This document shows, one piece after another, positions 46,623 through 57,693 of a DNA stretch of 64,000 nt. Origin of the DNA: Labyrinthula sp. Ha (Eukaryota; Sar; Bigyra; Labyrinthulida; Labyrinthulaceae). The notes under the pieces were generated by a model. It was given only the letters and a program-made list of their open reading frames with translations, searched no databases and was not told the origin of the DNA. Numbering within the stretch: position 1 is the stretch's first letter; every line of letters starts with the position of its first letter. The stretch spans positions 124,001 to 188,000 of the forward strand of contig JAALGZ010000053.1 of the NCBI GenBank assembly GCA_015227615.1, written 5' to 3'. A program made the position numbers and the translations under genes.

Positions 46623-47285
46623 ATGGGTTCAGGAAGCTCTAGACAAAGAAGGGAATCGTATGTCAACCCTCCGCCGAGAGGAAACAAGGACTTTGACGAT
46701 TCAAACCCACTTGCAGCATTCCAACCAAGTTATAGCACGATTAACCTAAGGCGTGAAGAAAGAAAAAAACGAAAACAGCCTCCACTGAAAAAGCGAGACA
46801 GAAGACGCTCCTCACCAGATGGTCAGTCAAGGTATCGTCCTGATCCGTCTTTCGAAAGAGCAGATCAAAAGGCAGGCCCTCCTTCAAACGAGTTTGAACC
46901 GGAACAAAGAAGTAGGAGAGGCAGCAGAGATACAAATTTCTTTGATAGACCATTTCCTTCTGCTGTTGTCGAGTTTGCAGATGTCCTGGGAAGAAGTAGA
47001 GAAGATAACATTCGAGTTATATTGGCTTCTGATGGACCACTTGTACTGAACAAAGAAAAGTACGCTGGATTTCAAACCTGGCTTTGTATTTCCATTCTCT
47101 TCCCCTGTATTGGGCCTTTTTCTCTGTTGCTCTTGTTCTGCCCAATAGATGAAACTAATCGCCAAGTAGTTGAGCAACAGTACTTGGAAGTAAGATCCCC
47201 AAGAGAGGAAAGAAGAAGAGAACGAGCAAGAAGCGCGAATCCAGAGAGAAAAAACAGGAAGGGGAGACGAGAATACAGGGTGTAG
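46623..47285 (+). CDS. Myristoylation-type membrane protein with CPID motif
   Basis: Intronless, 220 aa. The N terminus MGSGSSRQRR fits the N-myristoylation rule (Gly2, Ser6). A long basic, disordered region rich in Arg, Pro and Ser follows. Near residue 150 a hydrophobic span (WLCISILFPCIGPFSLLLL) ends FCPIDETNR, followed by a basic Arg-rich tail. The GP-x8-CPID spacing matches the interrupted gene at 40118. It would be anchored to a membrane by myristate and one span. Function unknown. It is convergent with the eS1 gene, 47 nt apart. Confidence 0.75.
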   Translation: MGSGSSRQRRESYVNPPPRGNKDFDDSNPLAAFQPSYSTINLRREERKKRKQPPLKKRDRRRSSPDGQSRYRPDPSFERADQKAGPPSNEFEPEQRSRRGSRDTNFFDRPFPSAVVEFADVLGRSREDNIRVILASDGPLVLNKEKYAGFQTWLCISILFPCIGPFSLLLLFCPIDETNRQVVEQQYLEVRSPREERRRERARSANPERKNRKGRREYRV

Positions 47286-47332
47286 GTACTTGTGTACTCT
47301 GCTTGTGAAATGGAGAGTTATAAGATTAAGAT

Positions 47333-48106
47333 CTAGTATCTTCCTCCACCTCCAGTAACTCCTTCTTCTCCAGCAGCTGGACCGTCATCCTTAACCCCTT
47401 TTGTTTCTCCGTGAACCTCCATCAATTTAACCAGATCAAACTTAGGTCTCTTCAAAACTTTTACTTTCCTTACGTGAACGTCCTTCACAGGGTATACTGG
47501 AGCCATTTTTTTCTTCATCTCCTCGTTAACGCTTCCAACGATCAGATTCTGCACAACTGACTTAAGTCCATCAGGGTTCTCCTTGATCTCAGACTCTACA
47601 ACCTCCTTCATTACTCTTCTAAGGCCTTTTTTTTGTTCTCTTTGCGCGTAACAAAACTTTTTCAGTTGGGTTTTATCTTTTTGTGTGAAACAAACGCAAA
47701 ATACTCTTAATAAGTAGCCATCGCTGGTCACAACGTCGCAATTGTACTCAATCATGCTTTGCCATTTCTTCATAAGACTCATTTCTTTGTCTCTTGTAAG
47801 TGCCAAACCGTGGAAGTTTGTTAATACTTTATTTCCTTGAATATCCTCTGCAATAAGCTTGATTTTCATGTATGCATCAGTTTCAGCTCCAGTCAAATCA
47901 GCTAGGTTAACCTCGAAAACACGTGCCTTCAATGCTTCAGAAGCTATCTTTGTACCTGAACTGCGGTTAACAAGTGTTTGTCCACATTGACGGTTAACAA
48001 ATTGGTTTGGAGCTTGAATTAAGTACCATTCTTTTTTCAGAAATGGATCAACAACTTTCTTCTTACGGCCTTTCTTGCCTAACTTGCGGTTCTTTCCAAT
48101 TGCCAT
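47333..48106 (-). CDS. RPS3A: 40S ribosomal protein eS1 (S3a)
   Basis: Intronless, 257 aa, full family length. It begins MAIGKNRKLGKKGRKKKVVD and contains KKEWYLIQAP, GRVFEV-type ARVFEVNLADL, and the C-terminal half with VKDVHVRKVKVLKRPKFDL. The glycine-rich end (TGGGGRY) is normal variation. Component of the small-subunit platform near the mRNA exit. It is divergent from eL21 with a 154-bp shared upstream region. Confidence 0.97.
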   Translation of the reverse strand: MAIGKNRKLGKKGRKKKVVDPFLKKEWYLIQAPNQFVNRQCGQTLVNRSSGTKIASEALKARVFEVNLADLTGAETDAYMKIKLIAEDIQGNKVLTNFHGLALTRDKEMSLMKKWQSMIEYNCDVVTSDGYLLRVFCVCFTQKDKTQLKKFCYAQREQKKGLRRVMKEVVESEIKENPDGLKSVVQNLIVGSVNEEMKKKMAPVYPVKDVHVRKVKVLKRPKFDLVKLMEVHGETKGVKDDGPAAGEEGVTGGGGRY

Positions 48107-48260
48107 TGTTTGCTCTTAGTTTTTGTTGGTTTTGTTCAGAAAATACACAACCAATCAATTACTCTCCCTCAGCCAATGAAACTACCCGTGCAATACTTGA
48201 ATCAAATTGCCCAAAATATTTAATTCAGAAACCTAAACCAACAGAAAAGGATAACAAAAG
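48107..48260. promoter_or_regulatory. Shared divergent promoter region of eS1 and eL21
   Basis: 154 bp separate the two start codons, so both promoters and 5' UTRs must fit here. Two CCAAT boxes are present, at 48151-48155 and 48173-48177. Co-regulation of two ribosomal genes from one region is plausible but inferred. Confidence 0.4.
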
Positions 48261-48725
48261 ATGCCTCACAGTTTTGGGAAGAGAGCAAGAACAAGAGATA
48301 TGTTCGCAAAGGGGTTCCGTAAACAAGGAACTCCTTTGTTGACCAAGTACTTGACAACATACAAAGTAGGTGATTTGGTTGACATCAAGGCTGATGGAAG
48401 TATCCACAAAGGTATGCCTCATAAGTTTTACCATGGAAGAACTGGAGTTGTGTTCAACGTAAGCAAAACCAGTGTAGGAGTTGAAGTAAGAAAACCTGTA
48501 AAGCACAGATTGTTGCTAAAGAGAATCAACGTGAGAATCGAGCACGTAAAACCAAGTAATTGCCGAAAAGATTTTCTTGAGAGAGTTAAGAGGAACGACG
48601 AACTTAGAAGAGAAGGAAAGAAAGTTGGAAAGAGATTGCCTCAAGCACCTAAAGAAGGATACACCTTGAAAGTAACTGAGGAGCCTGTCACCATGAGGCC
48701 TATTCCGTTCGAATATAACTTTTAA
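48261..48725 (+). CDS. RPL21: 60S ribosomal protein eL21
   Basis: Intronless, 154 aa. It starts MPHSFGKRARTRDMFAKGFR, as the family does, and has VGDLVDIKADGSIHKGMPHK, YHGRTGVVFNV and the C-terminal PREAHFV-position replaced by PVTMRPIPFEYNF. Length and order of motifs are normal. Convergent with uS9, 98 bp apart. Confidence 0.97.
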   Translation: MPHSFGKRARTRDMFAKGFRKQGTPLLTKYLTTYKVGDLVDIKADGSIHKGMPHKFYHGRTGVVFNVSKTSVGVEVRKPVKHRLLLKRINVRIEHVKPSNCRKDFLERVKRNDELRREGKKVGKRLPQAPKEGYTLKVTEEPVTMRPIPFEYNF

Positions 48726-48823
48726 GTAATCTTTTCCTCAATAAAGTTTCAGAACAAGTTTTGTGAAAACCCTGAGCCGATGAATATAGCAGAATTGACA
48801 TGAAGAAGCATAGGGGTTGATAT

Positions 48824-49249
48824 TTAACGATAAGACTTTTGGAATCTAGCCCTTGCGGATCTACCTCCAAACTTCTTAGGCTCGCATCTTCTTGGATCAG
48901 CAACAAGTAAGCTTCGGTCGTATTCCATCAGCAACGCCTTGATTTCTCTTTTGCTTGCTTCATCAATGAATTTTTGATAGTATGCTACGATAGCTTTTGC
49001 AAGTGCTTGTCTAATTGCATAAATTCTTGATACACTTCCACCACCTTTAACTTTGATTCTAATATCCAAAGAGTTGAATCTTTCTTGTCCTAGAAGAAGG
49101 ATAGGCTCCTGTACTTTTAAGCGAAGAGTCTCAGGCTCTACAAGATTGAGTGGGCATCCGTTTACTTTAATTAGCCCTCTGCCTTCTTTGCAGTGTGCGA
49201 CCGCAATTGAGGTCTTCTTCTTTCCGAATGTCTGAACTTGTTTTGACAT
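48824..49249 (-). CDS. RPS16: 40S ribosomal protein uS9 (S16)
   Basis: Intronless, 141 aa. It has [20 protein letters not shown] at the start, then [20 protein letters not shown], and ends [14 protein letters not shown], the conserved C-terminal tail that reaches the decoding centre. Start ATG 49249. Confidence 0.97.
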   Translation of the reverse strand: MSKQVQTFGKKKTSIAVAHCKEGRGLIKVNGCPLNLVEPETLRLKVQEPILLLGQERFNSLDIRIKVKGGGSVSRIYAIRQALAKAIVAYYQKFIDEASKREIKALLMEYDRSLLVADPRRCEPKKFGGRSARARFQKSYR

Positions 49250-52200
49250 TTATTTTTTTGTTGGCTTTCAATTCTACACTCCTTTGAGAGTAATGCCGTA
49301 TCGACTATTGAAATCTAAGAACTCAAAGGCACTTAACGGCTACGCTGTCGATATTGTAACTAAACAAACAATAATACAAAGTTGGTAATGAGAGTGTGGG
49401 AAAGAAATTAAATAAACTAGATTTAATGATTACTATTGGGAAAATATAAATGGATTGCTTACTTTTTGTGTGTTCTTTTTCTTCCTCCCCACCCTTGCCC
49501 TACAAGATCGTTAACTGTTGCCTGGAAAATAAAAAAATGTACATAAATAACAGTGGCAAATCAAATTTACAGTGATATTAAGATCACGAGAAGAAAAATA
49601 TAATTAGAGTTAAGTTATCTGAATAGTATTTCGCAATAAGTCTAGATGATAAGTGCCATGTAGTTTTAGTTTTTTTTATTCTTACTGGTGAAAGTGGGTG
49701 CATTAGATCTGGTGTATCACACTAAATTTCTACTAAATTATTATTTTGTTAATTTTGTGTGTATAATTTTTAACTAATAAACTTTTGTTGGCAATAGGAG
49801 ACTTACAAGATATTGAAGGCTTAAATTTTATGCGCAAACAGTACATTAAGAGAAAACAGTTTGGAGTGCATTCTTGAGTAAACACCATATGTCAGTAAGT
49901 TGTGGGAGGGGGTCTTCGATTATGCTCTAAGGTTTTGTGACTATTGAGGTTATTCAAACCTTATTAATGACTTTCTTGGGTTTTTTCTACTACTAGCAAC
50001 ATTCTAAGAGCTACCGAAATAACGAGCATCTAACATTGAGGGAAGTAAAACCCTTAGAGTTGAAGAAAATCTGTAAAATACATACGCATGGGTATAAAAT
50101 GCACTTTTATCGGTAATTTACCAGTGTTATATCACGCAACCCAACTATATAAGTCTTGAGATGGCATTAACAGCATCATGGAACCAAGGGTTGGTAGCAC
50201 AAGCGAAGCAGACAAATAGAAACAAAATATGCAACACACAACAACTAATATATTTAGGATATATAAACATTTAAGTTAATGAAACAAAGCCTTCCATTTA
50301 TTAAAATTGAATAAACTTTATTAAAATTCTCCAGAACAGTTGGTAACAGTGTCCGTATCGCACTTACTGAAGTGGAGAAGGGAAATTCATGAAAATATAT
50401 CCGCAGAACTGAAGGATACTGTATTAAATGTAAATTGAGAGAACGTTAAGGAAAATATATATTGTCGCAACTCAAGAGGATCTCTGTATACTGGTTTATG
50501 GAAGAACCTAATGATGAAGTTGGATTTTCTAATCTTTTGTTTAGAATGAAATAGGTAAATTTGAGAAAATACCAGGTAATCCCAAAACTAACTATAATCC
50601 GCAGGAACAGTAAATATATACAGTAAAGATAGGAGCTCATAGATGCCGTAACATGTAGCCAATAAAAATATTTTACAACAGATTATTGGTAACCAACAGG
50701 AATAGTTTCCTGTGAGAATAAAAATTAAGTGGAAAGCACGCTGAAGAAGAGCTAACAAACGTACATGTATCATGGCCAAACTTCAAGATATGTACCATTG
50801 AACCAGACAAACAAGCAAAAAAAAATCAAATAAAGCTCAACTATAGATAATTATCAAATTAGCCATGAACCAATTGGAATTTAAAAAATATACAGAAAAT
50901 GTAGCATGTAGTGAAAACCTTGCAGTGATCATGAAAATGAGTGATATTCGCCAGGACAATTGCATACTTAATGTTGTCCTAGGATATGCTTACCTTTTTT
51001 ATGTATTCAAGAGATATCTGCAATAAGGTTAGTCTGACTAATCACTATATTTGGGAGAAAAGGTAAAAAGCATTATAACTAACTGCGGCATCAAAAATAT
51101 GTCACTAGTAGTATATAAAAGCGAAATTGGCTTCATGAAGAGGATTAGCAATTTGATAGTAAGTGACTGTGTTTTTACGGACCCGTTTCTTAAGCATTGG
51201 CCGAGTGTTACGCCAATATTCACTGTATGTGCAGAGTTATATACTTGTGGTATTACTGGGGCCAAAATCATGTTCAACAATAGCCATTCGTAACCTAAAC
51301 TTAACGAACCAATGTAAATAAGGGTAGCCTATCCCCCCTCTGTTATCATTCGTTAATTTTTATATTTTAGAGCTTACTGACTGGTCCAAATATAAGGAAA
51401 GCGTACCCATTTAAGAATAGTTTACTCATAAAAAATTTGATAAGAGCACCACAAATCTTAAAAAGTTTCTTGAATTCTTGTCAAATGTTGTATTATCCAG
51501 ACTCAACCAGATACTTACTCTAACATCACAATAATTTTTGAAGTATAATATATACCAATCTACTAGTCATCTTGCCATATAATTCGCACTTACCTAAGAA
51601 ATTGCTCTTTTAACTGTTATAACTACTCCTTACTTTTTATTTTTTTAAAGTGGAAACTCTTAACTACAAAGAAAGACCAGATTACATTGTGTGTAAATTA
51701 AGTTAGAAAAATCGCAACTCCATGCCTAATTAAGTACCGAGGCACACCAGCGAAAGTACCTCTTTCTGGTATTAAAAATCCAGATATATTTACAGGTCTA
51801 TGAAATGGCTGTCTCGAGAATATTATCTATATTTCAAATGTTTGTACTCAAGTAGTACGAGTGCCTGGTATACGTAATAAAAACAGATTGAAACAAGTAA
51901 AATAAAGAAAACTCTGGTACTCCTTCAGGAACTGTACCCCATCAAGTATTAGCAAAGCATTTGAGACTTAAAATATTTGCGTTGAAACATATCTTCTTGA
52001 GATGAGATTATACTCGACACAATTGCTTGGTTAGACTTGTTTATGTTGCACTGCTGTAGCAACACATGAACAAGATTATAGTTTGGAAAACACGACATAG
52101 AACAAGGTTCGAACCAATCCTATCTGAAAAAATACAAATTTTGATTACATATCAAAGTTTTGTACCTATCCTATGACCTAATTGGTCCTGACAAGAGTTG

Positions 52201-55200
52201 ATCAGTATGAAAAATAGTTGTGTCGTGAAGCTTCTGTTGATGTACTTTGCAAACTTTGGAATAGCAATAAGAAAAATTCGAGCCAATATTCTATCGGCTG
52301 GAAGGAGTTATGTAGCTCCAATGCTTTACTGTCCTTAAAATATGTGGTACTATAGGAGAAGTAATACAACTTTATTTTCCCAACAAGACTACCAACGTGC
52401 ATTTTGGTTTTTGCTTTATCTTCGTAAGTCTTTATTGTATACGGATGTACACAGTCATAAAGCTTTTCCTGTTAGTATCTTCCTTTTTTTCATGTTTTCC
52501 GAGCCAAATCTTCTGCCACGTATTAATGCCATACTACTAAACTTTTCTTAGTTTAATCAACACGCTTCTTGCTCGCTTTTCAATGTGCGGGTAATTTTCA
52601 GGAGTAAGATTACTATCTTTGCAGGCAGCAACATGGTATAAGGCCTCTCGTTGATTACATCACTTCCTGTATCTTAGGTGCTACATCTGATAATGGATTC
52701 TATGAAAAATCTTAGCTCTAATGTTATTGCTGGGGTAATCTCAAGTTAGACTCAGCTATAACCAAGAACATCATGTCTTGTATAAGTTAATATGTTAATT
52801 TTTTTAAGTTACAAATTAAGTTAAATCATGAAATGTATCAAATACAGGTGAAAACGCGGATTGGTTATCAGAGATGGCAATTTGAAGGAATATTTCATAT
52901 ATTTACTTCTAGACCACTTTTATTCAATGTTGATCTGAATTATGTTTGATTCCAACCCCCCCCCCCATTATCCTTTTGCTTTAATGCTAAGTGTCAAGTA
53001 GAGAAATGCTAACCTAGAATACTCATTTAAATAAACATCAGTCTCCACGCCATTTATTTAGTAAATTCGAAAACATATAGTCCAGTTTCCTTCATAATGC
53101 TTAGTAAACCTCTCATGATGGCTGAACACAGGGCTTTTAAGATTTTCCAAAATGGTAGATGTCAATGGAGCACCGGAAATGCTTCTAGTATTTTCAATTT
53201 ATTTATTCTTTAGAGCAAAAATTTCACGTGCCAAGTAATTATGTGCACTATTTACACCTAACCAAGTACTTGGTAGGAGCATTTAATATTTAGTGAGCAG
53301 TAATATTTAAATTTATGCAGATTAAGTAAAGTTGTTTTCAATCCTAAAAGACTGAGAAAATCAATATAGTTAATATAGTAGATCTACTAAGGCCCTTGAA
53401 CCCGGTCATAACTGAAATTTATTATCAAGAAAAGAGGCAAAAATACGATTAGACTACACAATAACTCAGATTTTATCAAATTAAGTGTGGTGAAGCTAAG
53501 AAAAGATGAATGTCAAGAATGAAGTGCAACTACATCATAAACTATTTTTGAAAATTATGTTGGTACTGTTCTAACGTTCTCCGCTTCTAAGTACGTTCCA
53601 AACTGATGATTAGTAAGATGATGCACTGGTCTGCATAGTACTTGTAGTTGAAAATGTAACCAATTGTATGAAGGGCCCAAAAAATTTTGAAATCTGTACT
53701 TCAAACATTATTTTGTTGCAATCTAATTTCTTATTAAAGCAAGCACCAAAATATGTATTTGGTAATTAATATCTAGTTTTTTTTTCTAGGGGGTGAGAAG
53801 ACTATGCTTTTTGTAACGAGGCTCTCATCATTTATCGCATTAGAAACTTATACGTATCCCTCTAGCAGTACCGAATCCTATGGTTTAAAAAGAAACCACA
53901 AATATTTTCCCCAACCAATGCTGCCAAAGATATCCAGAACTTCCTATGTATTGCAATTTTTCTTGAGATATCCGCAGATGTGTCGATCAACTTCCTCAAT
54001 CTAACTAAGTAGAACCACAAATTCATAAACAGTATGTAGTTACAATACAGAAATAAAGCTCGTTGTGTATTTTCTAAGAATTCAAGAAATTAATAAATTC
54101 AGCCTTTTCTTTACAAGAATTTAACACAGAAATTGTTAACTTCTGAAGAATCTTCCCTGGAGCAAGTTGTTTGATCATATATACCCCTATGTGTGCTCTG
54201 TGAAATATTGTTGGAGACTCAAACTGAACCAGCACCTAAATAACAAAACCTAGAGACCAAGTTATTGTGCGTTAATAAGGCTCTTTCAAAGTCGAACACT
54301 GGGGCTATTTATCATTTTTTACTTAATGATTTGTGAAATGTGTGTTTATATGACCTGTCACAAAATATGTTAGAAATATGAAAACACGTTTGTTGAGTGA
54401 AACGTGCGACTCGCCGGTGAAATAAGAAATTATTTAACTATATTTTAGGATATATCTTTATTTTACGTTCAATTTCCTACTCGGCTCAAAGTTTTATTCT
54501 GATAGTGGAAGCACCGGCTTAGAATAAAAACGTACTATCGGTCAATCCCGGTACAACAATTCTAAATAATTTGAAATTAAACCAAATTTATTATAGATAC
54601 CGACAATGCAACAGACGTAGATGAGTATGTTACTTAAGTAACGGTAAATAAAAATAGCGTGAATCTAATCAACTATTCACAGGAAAAATATAGGCAAACT
54701 AGAGACGATTGATCTTCTCCTTTGCAATTGATGTACAATGCGGAGGGAAAAGTTGGGTATTGCTACTATTTTTAGACAAATTTACTTACGGATAGTTGTG
54801 AAAAGGGATTAATATCACTATTTACTTAGTTTCTAATGTATAGAGAGGGTATATTCTTGCTGGTAGCATGTTTCCTTAAAATACATGTTTGTTTGTGTTG
54901 CACTTTGCTATCTTTAATGGTTCTGATAAATATCTATACTTTGATGTAACTATAACTTCTTGCTTCTAACATTATGTATTGTTGATTACTATTGTACAGG
55001 ATACCAGTGCTTTTTTATCTTTTGAATACGTTCCAGTCATCGCGATAATTCAATTTCTCAAATAGGTTAAACCTCTTGCCCGTAGGAATAGCTTGTCTTT
55101 ATTCTTTATGAAGTTCAGAAACCATAAATTATTTTTTTTAATTTTCCAATTTAATTTTTTTCTCACATGCTTTGTGTACGAAGCATCTATATAGAAGGAA

Positions 55201-55980
55201 AAATTTGCAAGTTCGAGAAGGTAATTTGCCAAAGTTTTTTTTGAGGAGCAGTCGAAACTTAAAATCGCGAGTGCTCGCGGAAATCTGAATGGTATTCTTT
55301 TGATTCTTATATAGCAATTCTTACAGAATTTGATTACAGTTTAAGCATTGAAAACAGAATGTTTTCAATTCTTAGTCAGGGGTTCATTATATATCTTGCA
55401 GTCAAAATAAAAACCCATGGTATTTACTATTGCTCTGAGTATCTAGTGATGGTTCCAGTCAATCCTAAGTATTTTATTTATTGTCTATAATATTTTTTTC
55501 TTATTATTTTACTCGGACTTTATACAATTCAGAAAGATGTAGTGACAAATCTAGATGCATATTTACCAGCGCAGATTAGGTGAGCTTAAGGTTCCATTTT
55601 ATACAATTTACACCAATTAAAAGCTCATAGTCCAAAATATAAATTTTCATGAAATCTACTCTATGATACTTGCAAAATTGTTCACATGATCTTCCAAATA
55701 ATTTTGGCTATGTGAGAGTTTTCGCAGATTTTCCTCAAAGAAAGGTTTTGGGCTATTTTCCATAAAGCTTCAAAAAAACATTTAAAACCCTAAATTATAA
55801 CTTCGATTTTGGTTCATAGCAAAAGTTTTGTAGGACTTAGTTTTATCCAACTGTTGTCACTCGTTATAGTAATTCCACATTTGACTAAGACAATGAACGT
55901 ACTTGATTTCGATGAAGATGAATATTGAATTACCACAGATATTATCAGTTTTTAGAAGAATTGGAATAAGTTTTTCCACA
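49250..55980. other. Long AT-rich gene desert
   Basis: About 6.7 kb with no recognisable gene. ATG frames of 60-80 codons exist on both strands (for example 51051-51293 with 51038-51280 opposite) and look like chance. An 11-C run lies at 52956-52966. Confidence 0.5.
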
Positions 55981-56659
55981 ATGTTCAAGTATCCAACACA
56001 CCCATTTGGACTCAGGGTTAATCATAATTTCACTGGGAAATTTAATGTATCGGTGTTTTATGATATTTTATGTCCTGATTCTAAGTATAATTTGCTGTTT
56101 TCTAAACCAAAGGGCAGTCCACTCAACGATGAAAACTCTTTTTGAAGAATACAAGCAAAAGATTAGCTTCAAGATATATCTCTTTCCACTTCCGTATGAT
56201 ATATTATTTTATATTAGTTTTTTAGTTATCATAGAGCTTCATTTAGTACCACAAAAGTTGCCCAGTATTTTGAAGTTGGAGAACAGAATGAGAAGAAACT
56301 GTTGCTGATCAATTCTTTCTTTGACGAAAAGAACTCACTACTGAAAGACTTTTCAAACTCATCTATCTTAAATATTTCAGATAATGATCTTAGAATAAAG
56401 CTAGTTAATGCACTTTCAAAACTTGGTTTTGACGAAGAGGAAGTGTTGAAAGCGTTAAGTGATGTTGCTGCTGAGGATAGAACTAGACAAGAATGGAAAT
56501 ATTGCTGTTACAAATCCGTGTTTGGAACGCCTTCTTTCTTTATTAATAATGTTTTTGTGGATGCTGCTTCTTGGGATTTATCAACTTGGTAGTTTTAATC
56601 TTACTTTATCTTCTAGGAGAAATAACTTGAACAAACTTTGTCAAAACTCAAAACTCTAA
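55981..56659 (+). CDS. DsbA-like thioredoxin-fold protein
   Basis: Four exons, 55981-56084, 56113-56193, 56226-56588 and 56617-56659, with introns of 28, 32 and 28 nt; product 196 aa. Splicing yields FYDILCPDSK, then LFPLPYHRASF, then VFGTPSFFINNVFVD, the ordered landmarks of a DsbA-like (thioredoxin-superfamily) group I know from plants and protists. The TP of GTP would be the cis-Pro loop. The first strand is followed by CPDS, so only one Cys of a CxxC is present; redox activity is uncertain. The last intron removes a premature TAG and adds WRNNLNKLCQNSKL. The start is chosen for its A at -3; in-frame ATGs at 55912 and 55918 would add about 23 residues. Confidence 0.8.
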
Positions 56660-57693
56660 TAGTGAGGTATATGGAGAACTAATTCCAAAGGACAATACTT
56701 GTGCTTAAAGAACTCTACTTTTTCACTAAAGACTATGGTTTGACATTCTCGTTCTATCAAATTTTTCTTGACAGGTCTATTCTGCAAGTTATATGTATCA
56801 CTTTGACGTAGATGTAAAACTAATTAATCAACCTGATTTGTTTCAAGAAAGACAAAACTTCACCTCAGTTTTCTTATATTTGTTAAAGTTTATTACGCAA
56901 GCTGACTTTGAAACATACTTGGAAGGTTTACTCACTATTGTTGCGTTCATTAGAAACACCATTCTTATTCCCCTTTTTACCGATTTTCCTTTAAAAAGCT
57001 GAGAATAATTTCTTGCACGTCGGCAATATTAATATCTTTTGCAGAAGATGAAGGAACTGAAGTGAATTCTCTAGTTTTTATATATTGCAAGCTTCCATAG
57101 CTAAAATTATTTATGCGAAAATAATGTTAGAATAAATATAGGGTATAATTCAATCCTGAAACGTAAACATTGAGCATAGCTAGTTCCGATGAACCAGTTT
57201 GGACTTTTATAAGCGAAACTCTCTTTCAGCTACAGCTTTAGAGCTTTACATCTTTCATTCAAAACTGGCACAGAGTTCTAAAGAGAAATATTAAATGACA
57301 TCTGAGCGTAAACTTAGAATATCTCGGGTCCACATCAATGTGGACATCATATTTAGTCAGCCTTCCGAATACCTGGTTTACGAATATTCCTTTTCTAATT
57401 GCTTATCATTGAGCTATATTTTCGTAGAGGAAAGATTTATTTCTATTAGTCCTCTTTTTGAAAATGAACTTGGAATTATATGTTGACTGTTTTTATGGCA
57501 ATAGGTTTAACTCAATACCTTGTTTTCTGACTACAAAACCACCTTCATCTAGATGCTACCTCTTCCGAACCAGGATTCATTAGGTGTTGAATTAATTCCA
57601 GGTTAGCAGAATAGATGAGCTTGAGTACTCGAGCTTTATGAACTGTCCATTTAAGTTATTTCAGAACTCCATTTAGGGGAGTATAGACTGTGT
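56660..57693. other. Intergenic region with uncertain short frames
   Basis: Frames at 56793-57002 (69 codons) and 57295-57486 (63 codons) are open, but no motif or clear splice model supports them. An 18-nt hairpin palindrome (GTCCACAT-CA-ATGTGGAC) lies at 57328-57345. Confidence 0.4.

Noticed and set aside
49294-49389. 31-codon ATG frame upstream of uS9 (MPYRLLKSKNSKALNGYAVD...)
   Set aside because: Short, overlaps the presumed uS9 promoter and has no splice continuation that I could find.
51038-51293. Overlapping 80-codon frames on opposite strands
   Set aside because: Mutual shadows in AT-rich DNA with no motif on either strand.
56793-57002. 69-codon frame after the DsbA-like gene, with a 28-nt GT-AG interval near its end
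   Set aside because: Splicing that interval gives only a short end (ETPFLFPFLPIFL) with no family support; not enough to call a gene.
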